Source: Actinomycetota bacterium (lineage in GTDB: Bacteria > Actinomycetota > Actinomycetes > Nanopelagicales > Nanopelagicaceae). From it: a stretch of DNA of 44,223 nucleotides. Below the pieces are notes generated by a model. That model was given only the letters and a program-made list of their open reading frames with translations. It made no database searches and had not been told where the DNA came from. The position numbers and the translations under genes were made by a program. Location of the stretch: contig CANFVU010000009.1 of NCBI GenBank assembly GCA_947450545.1, forward strand, positions 1 through 44,223, written 5' to 3'. Positions 24,801 to 34,034 of this stretch are shown here, in pieces (the stretch's first letter is position 1; every line of letters begins with the position of its first letter).

Positions 24801-27800
24801 AATCGACCACTTATTTCTCGAACAATTTCCTTCACTTCGCCACCAACGTCACTTACTTATGGCTCGACAGCGACACTTTCGGCTTCACCTTCAGCAGGTC
24901 CCTCTGAAGGATCGGTCTCTTACAGCGTAGGAGCGTCAACAGGATGTTCGCTCACAGGAGCGGTGCTTTCGGTGACGGATGCGACAGGCACCTGTTCAAT
25001 CAGCTCGACTGTTACATCAGGTGCGACCTATGCATCTGCAACCACTTCTGCTTCGGTTACCCTGAACAAGGCGACCCAGACGACTTTGAATCTCTCTTCT
25101 TTGGGCACTTCTTCCAAGACATACCCATTCTCACAAGCGCTATCTGCATCAACGACTGGCGGATCGGGCAGTGGGTCGGTTACTTATGCAGTAACGAGTG
25201 GAACGGCAAGCGGATGTGCGCTCAGCAATACGACCTCAACTGCGACTATTTCGGCGACAAGTTCTGGAACATGTTTAGTCACTGCTACAAAGGCTGGCGG
25301 ATCCAATTACAACGATGCGACCTCATCAGCCTCGACTTTCACATTTAATAAGGCGACCCAGTCTGCGCTCTCAATTTCTTCACTTGGAACTTCCTCAAAG
25401 AGCTATCCATATTCACAAGCTCTTAGTGCAACAACTTCAGGAGGTTCAAGCTCAGGATCTGTGACATACGCAGTTGCAAATGGAACTTCGACTGATTGTG
25501 CACTGAGTTCAACCGCTGCTAATGCAACAATCACAGCCTCCACAATTGGAACCTGTCTTATTACTGCAACCATGGCTGGCGGCACCAACTACAACGACGT
25601 CTCGTCGAGCTCTTCTACTTTCACATTTAGCAAGGCAACCCCTTCGATCTCGATCTCACTCCCTGCTGGCGCAACCACAGCCTCATACGGAACGGCTGTG
25701 ACAATCACAGCGACTTCTGGAGCTGCGGGAACTCTTAATTTCAAAGTTGGCGGAACCACAATCTCAGGTTGTGGCACTGTGGCCACGTCGGACGGAATAT
25801 GCTCATGGACGCCTGGAGCTGTTGGAGCTTCGACACTTTTAACCGCCGTTCTTACTCCAACTTCGACTGCAAATTACAACTCCAATACTTCTTCAACGCT
25901 CACGATTAACGTCGGAGCGGCTGCTCAAACAATCTCGTTTGGAGCTCTTTCAGATAAGTCCTACGGAGATGCGAACTTCACAGTTTCTGCAACCGCAAGC
26001 TCAGGCTTAACGGTTGCTTTTGCTTCCACAACGACCTCTGTTTGTACAGTTTCAACGACCACAGTTCACATCGTCAAAGCCGGTGATTGCACGATCAAAG
26101 CTTCTCAAGCAGGAAACGCGTCTTATGGTGCGGCTGCGGATGTCAATCAAACATTCACGATTTCAAAGGTGACTCTTCATGTGACCGCGTCCTCACCTTC
26201 GGTCGTATATGGCGCAGCAATCCCAACAATCACTCCGTCATATACATCTGGAGATTTTGTTAATAGCGAAAATGCTTCCTCCTCAAGCTTCACAACTGGC
26301 TTAACTGCACCAACATGTACGACGACATACACAACGACTTCTAATGCAGGAACAACGCCATCAACTTCATGTTCGGGTGGATCTGCTACAAATTACACAT
26401 TCAGCTTTACATCTGGATCTGTAACAATCGGACAAGCTACGCCTGCGATCCACTGGGCGACCCCAGCTCCGATTCGCGACAATATTCCGCTATCGAGCAC
26501 CCAGTTAAATGCGACTGCAAATGTGAGCGGTTCATGGTCTTACACGCCTTCAAGTGGAATGCTTTCGGCCGGCACACAAGTCCTTTCGGTTACATTTACC
26601 CCAACCGATTCAACAAATTACACAACAGCGTCCTCTAGCGTGAACCTTTTTGTTACCGGAGCGACTGCGCCGAACGCACCAAACGCACCATCCATCACGA
26701 ACGTTGGAGTTACAACATCTTCCTCTCTTGCAATTACATGGACGCCAGTAACCGATGCAAATAATGGCGGATCCACAATCACGAAATATCAGTTCCGATT
26801 CTCCGCAGCCATTGGTTCGCCATCTTTTAGTGACTGGGCTGATTTGCAGGGAACCTCAGGAACATCAGAGTCGATTACAGTCACCTCAACTTCTAAGTCA
26901 TACATCGTTCAAGTCCGTGCATGTAACATCATTGGTTGTAGCGGTACTTCAAGTAGTTCTTCTGCAGCAACCTCGACAGGTGTCATTGTCACAGCACCAG
27001 CAAGCGCACCATCAGCAAGTGCTTCTCTTAACTCTTCTTCTGGCGCCGTCACTGTCACATATGCGGCGGTTTCTGGCGCAGTTTCATATCAATATTCCAC
27101 CGACGATGGTGCAACGTGGAAGACTGCAGGCTCGAGCGGATTTACTTTCACTGCAACAAAGGGCACAGAACATAAAGTTAAAGTCCGCGCAATTAACAGC
27201 GCCGGCAATGGTCCAGGCTCTTCAGCATCAACGGTTAAGTGGCAGACCAAGCCAGGTAAACCTACATCTGCAGCTGGTTCACTGGTAGGAACTTCGGGAA
27301 CTCAAGTTTCGATTAGCTTCACTCTCTCGGATAACGGTGGCGGAACGACTCGCTACGAATACCGAAGCGGTAGCGATTCAGATGATGAAGAAGTTGGGCA
27401 CTCAACCTGGCAATTCGCATCTGCAGCAACCAATCCATTTACAGTAAATGTTGGTAGCAACGATCGTTATTACCGGTTCCAAATCCGTGCATGTAATGGC
27501 GATGACGAAAACGCTAACTGTGGCGAGCCATCTGAATCTTTCCGTGTCAATGCCAACCGAGCTCGCATCACAACTCAACCTTCATCAACGTCACTGACCA
27601 CAGGTCAAAGTGCGTCTTACGACTTATCTGTCACAGCTGTACCTGCAGCAAGTGAGTCTTTGACCTATACCTGGTATCGCAATAGCGTTGAAATCAGCGG
27701 CGCTACATCTTCAACTTATCGTTTGAGTTCAATTACTTCTGCAAAAGCCGGTACTTATAAGGTAGTTGTCCATGCCGGCGCAATCGACCTTGAATCTAAT

Positions 27801-30800
27801 GAAGCTGTAGTAACAGTTAACTCCGCGCCAACTTTGAGCACCACAACATTTGCTGGTGCAACTGTCGGATTGAGTTATTCATACAATCTTCCTGGTGCAA
27901 ACGGAACACCAAATTACAAATACACAGTTGGCACTTTGCCATCAGGCCTCTCGTATTCATCCGAATACAAGCGCATTACAGGAACAGTCTCCCGAACGGT
28001 TAGCGCTGGCGCAAAGACATTCACTGTTGTCGTCACAGATTCCAAGGACGTTTCAAGCTCTTCGTACACTGTCACAATTAACGTATCTACGCCAATAACT
28101 ATAACTACAACAACTCTTGGCGCAGCATCGAAGGGCTCGATTTACACAACTGCTTTGGCAGTATCCGGTGGAAGTGCACCATATACGTGGACTCTAGATT
28201 CTGGATCAGATCCCCTACCAACTGGATTTAGCCTTGATGCTTCAACCGGCGTTCTCTCATCGGGAGGCGTCAATGTTCCGGACAACGCAGCATCATCGTC
28301 ATTCGATGTACTTGTTACTGATGGGAATGGCGCAACTGATACTCAGAAACTGACGCTAAGCATTCTCGCTGGAATTCCAAATGCACCTCGTACTCCTGCA
28401 GCATCTCCAGCAAGCAAAGAAATTACTTTGACGTGGACAGATCCTGAAGCAAAATCTGGCGTATCAATTTCGAATTTCATTATTTCCTATGTAAAACCTA
28501 AGGGTGAACACAGTGAAGATGGTGGCAATGATGACGAAGAGCGTGGCTCAATTTCAGTTGATGGAAGCGCCCATTCATATACAGTCACAGGTCTTACAAA
28601 TGGATTGCCTTACACATTCACCATTTCTGCGAAGAGCAGTGGTGGAACCGGAGCACCTTCAAGCCAAGTAACTGCAACACCACTCGGCCGTGCATCCGCT
28701 CCTCAATCTGTAACAGCGGCGCTTGGGCGTAACGGAATTTCAGTTCGTTGGAAGAAGCCAAATGAATCTGGTGGCGGCTCAATCAACACATGGGTTATTG
28801 CTTGTTCAGCATCCGGTGGCGAAACCATCACCAAAACCTTCAGTGAGGGCGATGGCGATGAAGAGCACAGTGAAGATGGTCAAAACCGTTACTCCGTTTA
28901 TAGCGACGACGATAATGATGCATCACACCATTTAATTGCAGGTCATGCATACACATGTACTGTCGCAGCGAAGACCACAAAGGGATCCACCACAACTGTT
29001 GGAACTCCAAGCTCACCAAGTTCGAGCGTAACTTTTGCATCAGTCCCATCAGCACCTAGCACTCTCAGCGGCACATACAACGCTGGCGCACGCAAAATCA
29101 CAGTCACCTGGACCGCATCTGCATCAAACGGTGGAAGCACCATCAAGAAATATATTGCGTGGATCAAACAAGGCGATAGCGAAGAAGGCAAGCGCCAATG
29201 CTTTACGGATATCAATGGAATTACCTGTGATATTTCAAATCTTCCAAGTAAGGGTCACTTCACGCTTCGCGCTGTGGCTGTAAACGATATCGGTCAATCG
29301 GACGAAGCAACTGTCGATGTTGAAATCACGGGACGAGATCAGACACTCACTTTGCCAACGATTTCTGATAAAACAATCGGGGATGCTGACTTTAACGTTG
29401 GAGCTTCCTCATCTGCTGGGTTGAATCTTAAATATTCGAAGCATTCTGATAGCGGATCCAACTGCTCCGTCACTGAAAAGGGCACAGTTAAGGTCCTTCG
29501 AGTCGGAATTTGTAAATTGACTATCGAGCAAAATGGACACAAGTCTGATGAGCACGGCGATGATTCCAACGAGGAATCCGAATATCGCTCGGTTTCAGGA
29601 ACAATCACCTTCAACATTGTGGATCGTCTTCCTTCAGCACCGACTGTTACAACAGTTGCTTCTGGAAATACCCAACTCACCATCAATTGGAGTGCTCCAA
29701 GTTCAGCGGGCGGAACACCGACTGGATACCAAGTCGCCGTTGTAAAGGTTGCAGATTGTGGCGTTCAGAGCACATGTACTTGGAATGAATCGTCGACTGT
29801 CTCAACATCTCCACTCAACCTTCCAGTTGGTTCACTCCTTAACGGCACTCCTTATTATGTAAAAGTACGAGCAATCAATGGCGCTGGTGGTTCAGCATGG
29901 GCATACGGATCAAGCTCATATATTCCTTACAAAGTGCCCGACGCCCCATCAATCACAGGAATCACAACATTCTCCGAGACATCCACTGCAACTATTGCTT
30001 GGTCTGCTCCTGCCAATAATGGAAATGCAATTAACTCCTACACAGTTACAGCAACCCCAGGTGGAGCAACCTGCACCACTGGTGGAACTCGCTCATGTTC
30101 AATTTCTGGTTTAACAAATGGCACCACATATTCATTTAAGGTTTACGCTCACAACGCTGCTGGTAATGGCCCAGAATCTGGAGCAAGCACCGCAACTATC
30201 GATCAAGTAGCTCAAACCGTTGCGTTTACTGAATCTAAATCGATGTATGGATATGCAGTTGGGGATCCAAACGTTGAATTCAAGGCAGCTGCTACAAGCG
30301 GATTGCCGGTCCAATGGTCTACATCTGATGCAACAGTATGTACCGTCACATCAGGCGGATCTGTTCGAATTATTTCTTCTGGTACGTGTGAAGTTATCAT
30401 CGCCCAAAATGGTCGCGATGCTGGTGGCGCTCGTACGCGATATGCAGGTGCAACGTACACAGCAAACACAGCAACAATCGTTATTGATCCGGCAACACCT
30501 TCGGCCCCAACACTTATTTCTGTAACGAATACTCAAGCTGGACTTGTTCTGGTTTGGACGGCACCTGCCCGTGCTGGCGGAACAATCACATATGCCATTA
30601 CTGGAGTAAACGGCTCAAATACTGCGAACTGCACGGTTGTCAGCCTGCTTACTTGCACCATTCAACCAAGCAATAAGGGTATGTCTTACGGATTTACCGT
30701 TGTTGCACAAAATGCGGCAGGAAATAGCCCAGCTTCAAATACTAAGTATGGAACATGGATCGTTAAACCTTCAGCTCCACGTACCGATGGTTCACATGCA

Positions 30801-33800
30801 TCGGCAGCAAGCTCTTCAGACGGAAAAGCAATTGATCTTCATTGGTTATTAAGTGCTGATGATGGGGGAGAGTCCATTACTCGTTATGTTGCAACGGCAA
30901 CAGAGGGTGCTAACTCAACAACATGTTCAGTAACACGAACAGATTTGCTCGATACAAATGGTTACGGTTGCTCAATCACTGGACTCAAAGCACGAGTCAC
31001 GTACGCCGTCACCGTCTTAGCCACAAACTCAGCAGGTAACAGTTTTAATCTTTCAATTGGAAATATCACCCCTGGCCTAGCTCAGACCATCACGTTGAAT
31101 TCTCCAACATCTTCTGCGATGACTAAGTACTTCAATTCAGCAGATTTCAACCTCAGCGCATCGGCCTCATCCGGTAAAGCTTTGTCATACTCCACATCGG
31201 ATTCATCGTGTGAAGTTGGACCTTCAACTGGGTTGGTACACGTATTAACAATCGGTACCTGTGTTGTTGCGATTTCTCAAGCAGGTGCAACGAATGCTGA
31301 TCCTTCACAATATCTTGCAACATCCACCAACGTAACAATCACTATCTTGCCTGTTCTTCCTGGCGCTGCAGTTATTACGAAGGTAACACCTGGCGATAAG
31401 ACCCTTACTGTTACGTGGACCAGTGCAACGTTTACTGGCGGAGATACGACATCTGAATCAGTTACTGCGACTGCAGCCTCTGGTGGAGCCGTCACCAATT
31501 GCACTATCTCAGGACATAGCGCTGAATGTACTTTCGCATCGAATGGCGGAACATATTCAATCGTTGTAAACACAACCAACTCCGTTGGAACAACACCTAG
31601 CGCTCCAGCATCGGCAATTCCGTTCTACAACGCACTTGCGCCAATGCCTCTAACGGCTACTGGGGATGTTCGTAAAGTCATTCTTACATGGAGTGCTCCA
31701 GCTCAAATCGCGACTGGAAAGACTCATACGGGATATCGCATTTACATGAAGTACGGCGGAACGATCCAGTTCTTGCGCGATTTCAATGACACATCGACTG
31801 TGACAACTGAAGTTACCGTCGACAAGATGTCTGCTTCACTGTTGAACTCCACCACTTATGAGTTCGTTGCTTCAGCTCTTGTAACGGACGATACAACTCA
31901 CGTCGAAAGTGCTGGAGAACAAACTGGTGTTGTGTCGGCAAAGACTCTTAGTTTGCCAAGCAAGCCTCAATCAGTCGTTGCAACAACTTCTGGATCCAGT
32001 GTCATCTTTACTTGGCAAGAACCAGCAAGCGACGGCGGAAGCTCAATTATTGGATACACGGTTTACAAACTTTCGGGTGGAACCACCACAAGTTACACAG
32101 CAGGCGGCTCGAGCACTCGCTCTTACACCTTTACCGGCTTAACACCAGGTGCAAACTACACATTCTCTGTTCGTGCTAACAACGGAGTTGGTCAAGGCGA
32201 ACTTGAAAGCGTTTCACTGACCGCTGAAAGTGCTCCAACTGCACCGGTCATTACTGCAGTCACACAACACGACCCAAGTGGATCTGCAACCATCGAATGG
32301 TCTGCAGCGACATCTTCTTCACCAATTTCTAGCTACACAGTTGTTGCCTACACTGCGAGCGGGGCTACTTCGTTGACATGTTCAGTTCCTGGAACAACCG
32401 TTCCTCTTACTTGCGACATCACCGGCCTTTCTTACAAGGTCGCTTACACATTCAAAGTCTATGCAACGAACGCTGTTGGAAACGGTGCAAACTCAGATCC
32501 ATCAACTCCAAGCATCACGCTTCATAAGACCCAAACAATCACCTTTGCAGCGCTGGCAAATAAGAGCTTTAGCGTTGGATCTGTAGCACTTACGGCCACA
32601 GCTTCATCTGGTCTTGCCGTGACATATACATCTTCTACTCTGCTCATTTGCTCAACCACTGCCGGTTCTTCCACCCTCACCTTTGTGAAGGCTGGTACAT
32701 GTACGGTTGTTGCTTCGCAGCGCGGTGCTTCATCTGATTACGATGCAGCAGAGAGCGTTACCCGCACCTTCTCAATAACAGCTGAAACTCCAAGCGCACT
32801 AGTTCTTACCACTGTTGATCCAGGTGCATCTAAACTTTATGCAACATGGGTTGATGCTGTTGATCTTGGCGGATCAACACTTGATTACTACGTACTCTCA
32901 TGGGCTCAGAACGCCGACTTCAGCGATGAAGATCAGACCACAGTCTTGGCTGCTAATTCAGATATCAATGGTCTTCTTGCAGAGCACACCTACCGAGTTC
33001 GAGTTCAAGTTGTTGCTAAATCTGGACTTGTGAGTGAGTGGTCAAACGTTTTGACTGGTACAACATACGGATTGCCATCAAAGCCTCGTTCGGTAACGGC
33101 ATCGCAAATCGGAACTGGAATCGTTAAAGTTTCTTGGTTGAGTTCGCTGACTAATGGTGGAACACCAATTATTGGTTACACAGCTACTGCTTACAATGCC
33201 ACAACTGGTGTCGCAACTTCCTTTACTTGTTCCGCAGCGAGCGGTGATTGCACAATCACAGGTCTTGCTGGATCAGTCACGTATTACTTCGTTGTAACAG
33301 CAATTAATGCAGTTGGTGGAACAGATTCAGATCCAACAACAAACATTCAACCTGGCGCTGCTCAATCCATCACCGTTGGAAATTACATCGTTGACCACAC
33401 AGCTGCTCCTTTCGCGGACGCTGCGACAGCTGATTCCGGTCTTACACTTTCATACTCTGTTATCTCTGAAGTTGTTACCGGTGTGGCTCCAGCACACGAG
33501 CCAACATGGGGTGCAGGACGTCACGTCTGTACCGTCTCTTCAACCGGCTTAATAACAGTTGATTTAGCGGGTATTTGTACGATTCAAGTAAGCCAGAACG
33601 GCACGATGGACGGAACTTCCGGTGGAACGCCTTCATCGTTCTTGCCAGCGACTTCTGTAACTCAAACCGTTACAGTGAATGCAACTGCGCCTAACCCAAC
33701 AACAGGGCTCTTGCTCACACCTGCTGATTCATTGTTTGATGCCACATGGGTAGCACCAACTGATGATGGTGGAATGCCGATCGTGAAGTACACACTCAAC

Positions 33801-34034
33801 TGGTATCTCAAGTCTCTAGCAAGTCGTCCAACTGATTCCGAATTTACAACTTCTCGTTTGGCAAGCAACCCAACACCTGATCAATATGGACTTATCTGGA
33901 ATCTTCCAGTGACCTCCGCAGGAGTAACAACGCTTTCTCGTCGCGCTAACCAATTGCAGCTCATCAACGGTGAGACATATGTTGTTGAAGTTACAGCAGT
34001 TAACTCTGCCGGATTGATCGGTCCTCTGCTTTAA
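21801..34034 (+). CDS. Giant secreted multi-domain repeat protein (Ig-like/cadherin-like/FnIII)
   Basis: 4077 residues, start TTG with SD GGGGAG. The signal peptide (about residues 12-36) ends in ANA. Order: N-terminal beta domain; five ~105-residue repeats (about 165-695; cores TQPV...QDANGNTVTSSSASVTVSIASG); a Big_1/invasin-like domain (about 700-800); two cadherin-like beta-sandwich domains (about 803-1003); several MBG-like domains (to about 1627); then some 17 FnIII modules (motif AxNxAGxGxxS) with an Ig domain (about 1921-2007), two He_PIG-like domains (to about 2190) and five Cys-paired Big-like domains. Asp/Glu/His-rich loops occur between residues 1855 and 2600. There is no LPXTG, membrane anchor or enzyme domain. 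The stop overlaps the next start (TAATG). Likely a surface adhesin or matrix protein. Confidence 0.85.
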   Translation: MITSFRGAHSPRLRKWISVSLLLPLFTFIAPNVANAATSTCMYRMSYLSSSSTSSSATAVTTKTAGSTIWARVRVRDVATSCSNGTSVTKGTVVFTNLTSGTELCRTSSVTSGYFNCSFTVPATGPIPLKASYSDSTGTYKSIDSQTNGDGALSASLAVTAAVGAATKLSITQSPTGGSSGGLLTQQPWIAIQDATSTTVTSSSASVTVSIASGSGGTLGGTTTVSASSGIAKFTDLTFAGTVGTTYTLTFTSTPLSPVTSSTITVTFGTASKVAISTAPVLGSSSSVMATQPVITIQDAQGNTVTNSSASVTVSIASGAGGTLSGTESSGGKAASSGMATFSNLAFSGTANTNYTFTFASSGLTSATTANLQVSGSSSKIGFNTLPILGSSGSSLAQNPVIAIQDVNGNTVTSDNSTSVTVSIASGAGGSFGVLNTLTRTAVNGFATFSGLTFTGSGTYTLTFTATIGGSSKTATTGSLSLSGSANKLTVSTQPVGSTSGGTLTTQPVVRVEDSNGQLVTSSTLLVTASALGTGGYIFNSSSVTATAVGGIATFSGLKFNGVVGTSYQLSFAGSSVTSGTSGPLFVAPGSASKLTILTQPAGGASGDLLSPQPVVRIEDVDGNLVSGSSATVTVSIYSGASGVLAGGEASSGVNASAGRATFNNLTLAGLSSESYVLRFASAGLTSAQSDPFKVTEGAISLANALISASSTTLVADGSTTTTITIQSRDAQGNPVSTDGGVLALSASGGGTIGPVTNNVDGTYTATYTAGASAGTAIISGTYTDPSPDVAITNSLSISLVSNNANLSALALTTATLDSSFSSGTTSYTATVPNTTTSITVTPTVSESHATVTVNGTAVTTASASGSISLTAGAATTITVVVTAQNATTKTYTVSVTRTAAETTSTLSGLSLSVGTLSPTFSSSTLSYTASSLSGTTAITVTPTASGSFSTIQVKVGSGSYASVSSGSASSSLSLAYGNNTVTILVTAQDLTTSTYSVVINRPLISRTISFTSPPTSLTYGSTATLSASPSAGPSEGSVSYSVGASTGCSLTGAVLSVTDATGTCSISSTVTSGATYASATTSASVTLNKATQTTLNLSSLGTSSKTYPFSQALSASTTGGSGSGSVTYAVTSGTASGCALSNTTSTATISATSSGTCLVTATKAGGSNYNDATSSASTFTFNKATQSALSISSLGTSSKSYPYSQALSATTSGGSSSGSVTYAVANGTSTDCALSSTAANATITASTIGTCLITATMAGGTNYNDVSSSSSTFTFSKATPSISISLPAGATTASYGTAVTITATSGAAGTLNFKVGGTTISGCGTVATSDGICSWTPGAVGASTLLTAVLTPTSTANYNSNTSSTLTINVGAAAQTISFGALSDKSYGDANFTVSATASSGLTVAFASTTTSVCTVSTTTVHIVKAGDCTIKASQAGNASYGAAADVNQTFTISKVTLHVTASSPSVVYGAAIPTITPSYTSGDFVNSENASSSSFTTGLTAPTCTTTYTTTSNAGTTPSTSCSGGSATNYTFSFTSGSVTIGQATPAIHWATPAPIRDNIPLSSTQLNATANVSGSWSYTPSSGMLSAGTQVLSVTFTPTDSTNYTTASSSVNLFVTGATAPNAPNAPSITNVGVTTSSSLAITWTPVTDANNGGSTITKYQFRFSAAIGSPSFSDWADLQGTSGTSESITVTSTSKSYIVQVRACNIIGCSGTSSSSSAATSTGVIVTAPASAPSASASLNSSSGAVTVTYAAVSGAVSYQYSTDDGATWKTAGSSGFTFTATKGTEHKVKVRAINSAGNGPGSSASTVKWQTKPGKPTSAAGSLVGTSGTQVSISFTLSDNGGGTTRYEYRSGSDSDDEEVGHSTWQFASAATNPFTVNVGSNDRYYRFQIRACNGDDENANCGEPSESFRVNANRARITTQPSSTSLTTGQSASYDLSVTAVPAASESLTYTWYRNSVEISGATSSTYRLSSITSAKAGTYKVVVHAGAIDLESNEAVVTVNSAPTLSTTTFAGATVGLSYSYNLPGANGTPNYKYTVGTLPSGLSYSSEYKRITGTVSRTVSAGAKTFTVVVTDSKDVSSSSYTVTINVSTPITITTTTLGAASKGSIYTTALAVSGGSAPYTWTLDSGSDPLPTGFSLDASTGVLSSGGVNVPDNAASSSFDVLVTDGNGATDTQKLTLSILAGIPNAPRTPAASPASKEITLTWTDPEAKSGVSISNFIISYVKPKGEHSEDGGNDDEERGSISVDGSAHSYTVTGLTNGLPYTFTISAKSSGGTGAPSSQVTATPLGRASAPQSVTAALGRNGISVRWKKPNESGGGSINTWVIACSASGGETITKTFSEGDGDEEHSEDGQNRYSVYSDDDNDASHHLIAGHAYTCTVAAKTTKGSTTTVGTPSSPSSSVTFASVPSAPSTLSGTYNAGARKITVTWTASASNGGSTIKKYIAWIKQGDSEEGKRQCFTDINGITCDISNLPSKGHFTLRAVAVNDIGQSDEATVDVEITGRDQTLTLPTISDKTIGDADFNVGASSSAGLNLKYSKHSDSGSNCSVTEKGTVKVLRVGICKLTIEQNGHKSDEHGDDSNEESEYRSVSGTITFNIVDRLPSAPTVTTVASGNTQLTINWSAPSSAGGTPTGYQVAVVKVADCGVQSTCTWNESSTVSTSPLNLPVGSLLNGTPYYVKVRAINGAGGSAWAYGSSSYIPYKVPDAPSITGITTFSETSTATIAWSAPANNGNAINSYTVTATPGGATCTTGGTRSCSISGLTNGTTYSFKVYAHNAAGNGPESGASTATIDQVAQTVAFTESKSMYGYAVGDPNVEFKAAATSGLPVQWSTSDATVCTVTSGGSVRIISSGTCEVIIAQNGRDAGGARTRYAGATYTANTATIVIDPATPSAPTLISVTNTQAGLVLVWTAPARAGGTITYAITGVNGSNTANCTVVSLLTCTIQPSNKGMSYGFTVVAQNAAGNSPASNTKYGTWIVKPSAPRTDGSHASAASSSDGKAIDLHWLLSADDGGESITRYVATATEGANSTTCSVTRTDLLDTNGYGCSITGLKARVTYAVTVLATNSAGNSFNLSIGNITPGLAQTITLNSPTSSAMTKYFNSADFNLSASASSGKALSYSTSDSSCEVGPSTGLVHVLTIGTCVVAISQAGATNADPSQYLATSTNVTITILPVLPGAAVITKVTPGDKTLTVTWTSATFTGGDTTSESVTATAASGGAVTNCTISGHSAECTFASNGGTYSIVVNTTNSVGTTPSAPASAIPFYNALAPMPLTATGDVRKVILTWSAPAQIATGKTHTGYRIYMKYGGTIQFLRDFNDTSTVTTEVTVDKMSASLLNSTTYEFVASALVTDDTTHVESAGEQTGVVSAKTLSLPSKPQSVVATTSGSSVIFTWQEPASDGGSSIIGYTVYKLSGGTTTSYTAGGSSTRSYTFTGLTPGANYTFSVRANNGVGQGELESVSLTAESAPTAPVITAVTQHDPSGSATIEWSAATSSSPISSYTVVAYTASGATSLTCSVPGTTVPLTCDITGLSYKVAYTFKVYATNAVGNGANSDPSTPSITLHKTQTITFAALANKSFSVGSVALTATASSGLAVTYTSSTLLICSTTAGSSTLTFVKAGTCTVVASQRGASSDYDAAESVTRTFSITAETPSALVLTTVDPGASKLYATWVDAVDLGGSTLDYYVLSWAQNADFSDEDQTTVLAANSDINGLLAEHTYRVRVQVVAKSGLVSEWSNVLTGTTYGLPSKPRSVTASQIGTGIVKVSWLSSLTNGGTPIIGYTATAYNATTGVATSFTCSAASGDCTITGLAGSVTYYFVVTAINAVGGTDSDPTTNIQPGAAQSITVGNYIVDHTAAPFADAATADSGLTLSYSVISEVVTGVAPAHEPTWGAGRHVCTVSSTGLITVDLAGICTIQVSQNGTMDGTSGGTPSSFLPATSVTQTVTVNATAPNPTTGLLLTPADSLFDATWVAPTDDGGMPIVKYTLNWYLKSLASRPTDSEFTTSRLASNPTPDQYGLIWNLPVTSAGVTTLSRRANQLQLINGETYVVEVTAVNSAGLIGPLL
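22293..23890 (+). repeat. Five protein-level ~105-residue repeats
   Basis: Five copies begin near 22293, 22609, 22929, 23256 and 23571. Each encodes K-L/V-x-I/V-x-T-x-P then Q-P-V/W-x-x-I-x-D and later A-T-F-S-x-L-x-F-x-G. The copies are diverged in DNA, so expansion is old. This part also looks richer in GC-ending codons than the rest of the gene. Confidence 0.75.
28509..28880 (+). repeat. Direct repeat of 15 bp within acidic loops
   Basis: CACAGTGAAGATGGT occurs at 28509-28523 and 28866-28880, both in frame, encoding the word HSEDG in two separate acidic loops of adjacent FnIII modules. It suggests duplication of this loop. Confidence 0.7.

Noticed and set aside
23911-33552. Many other open frames on both strands inside the giant gene
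   Set aside because: They follow from low-stop composition of Ser/Thr/Ala-rich coding DNA, have Gln/His- or Val-rich shadow composition and lack start signals or domains.
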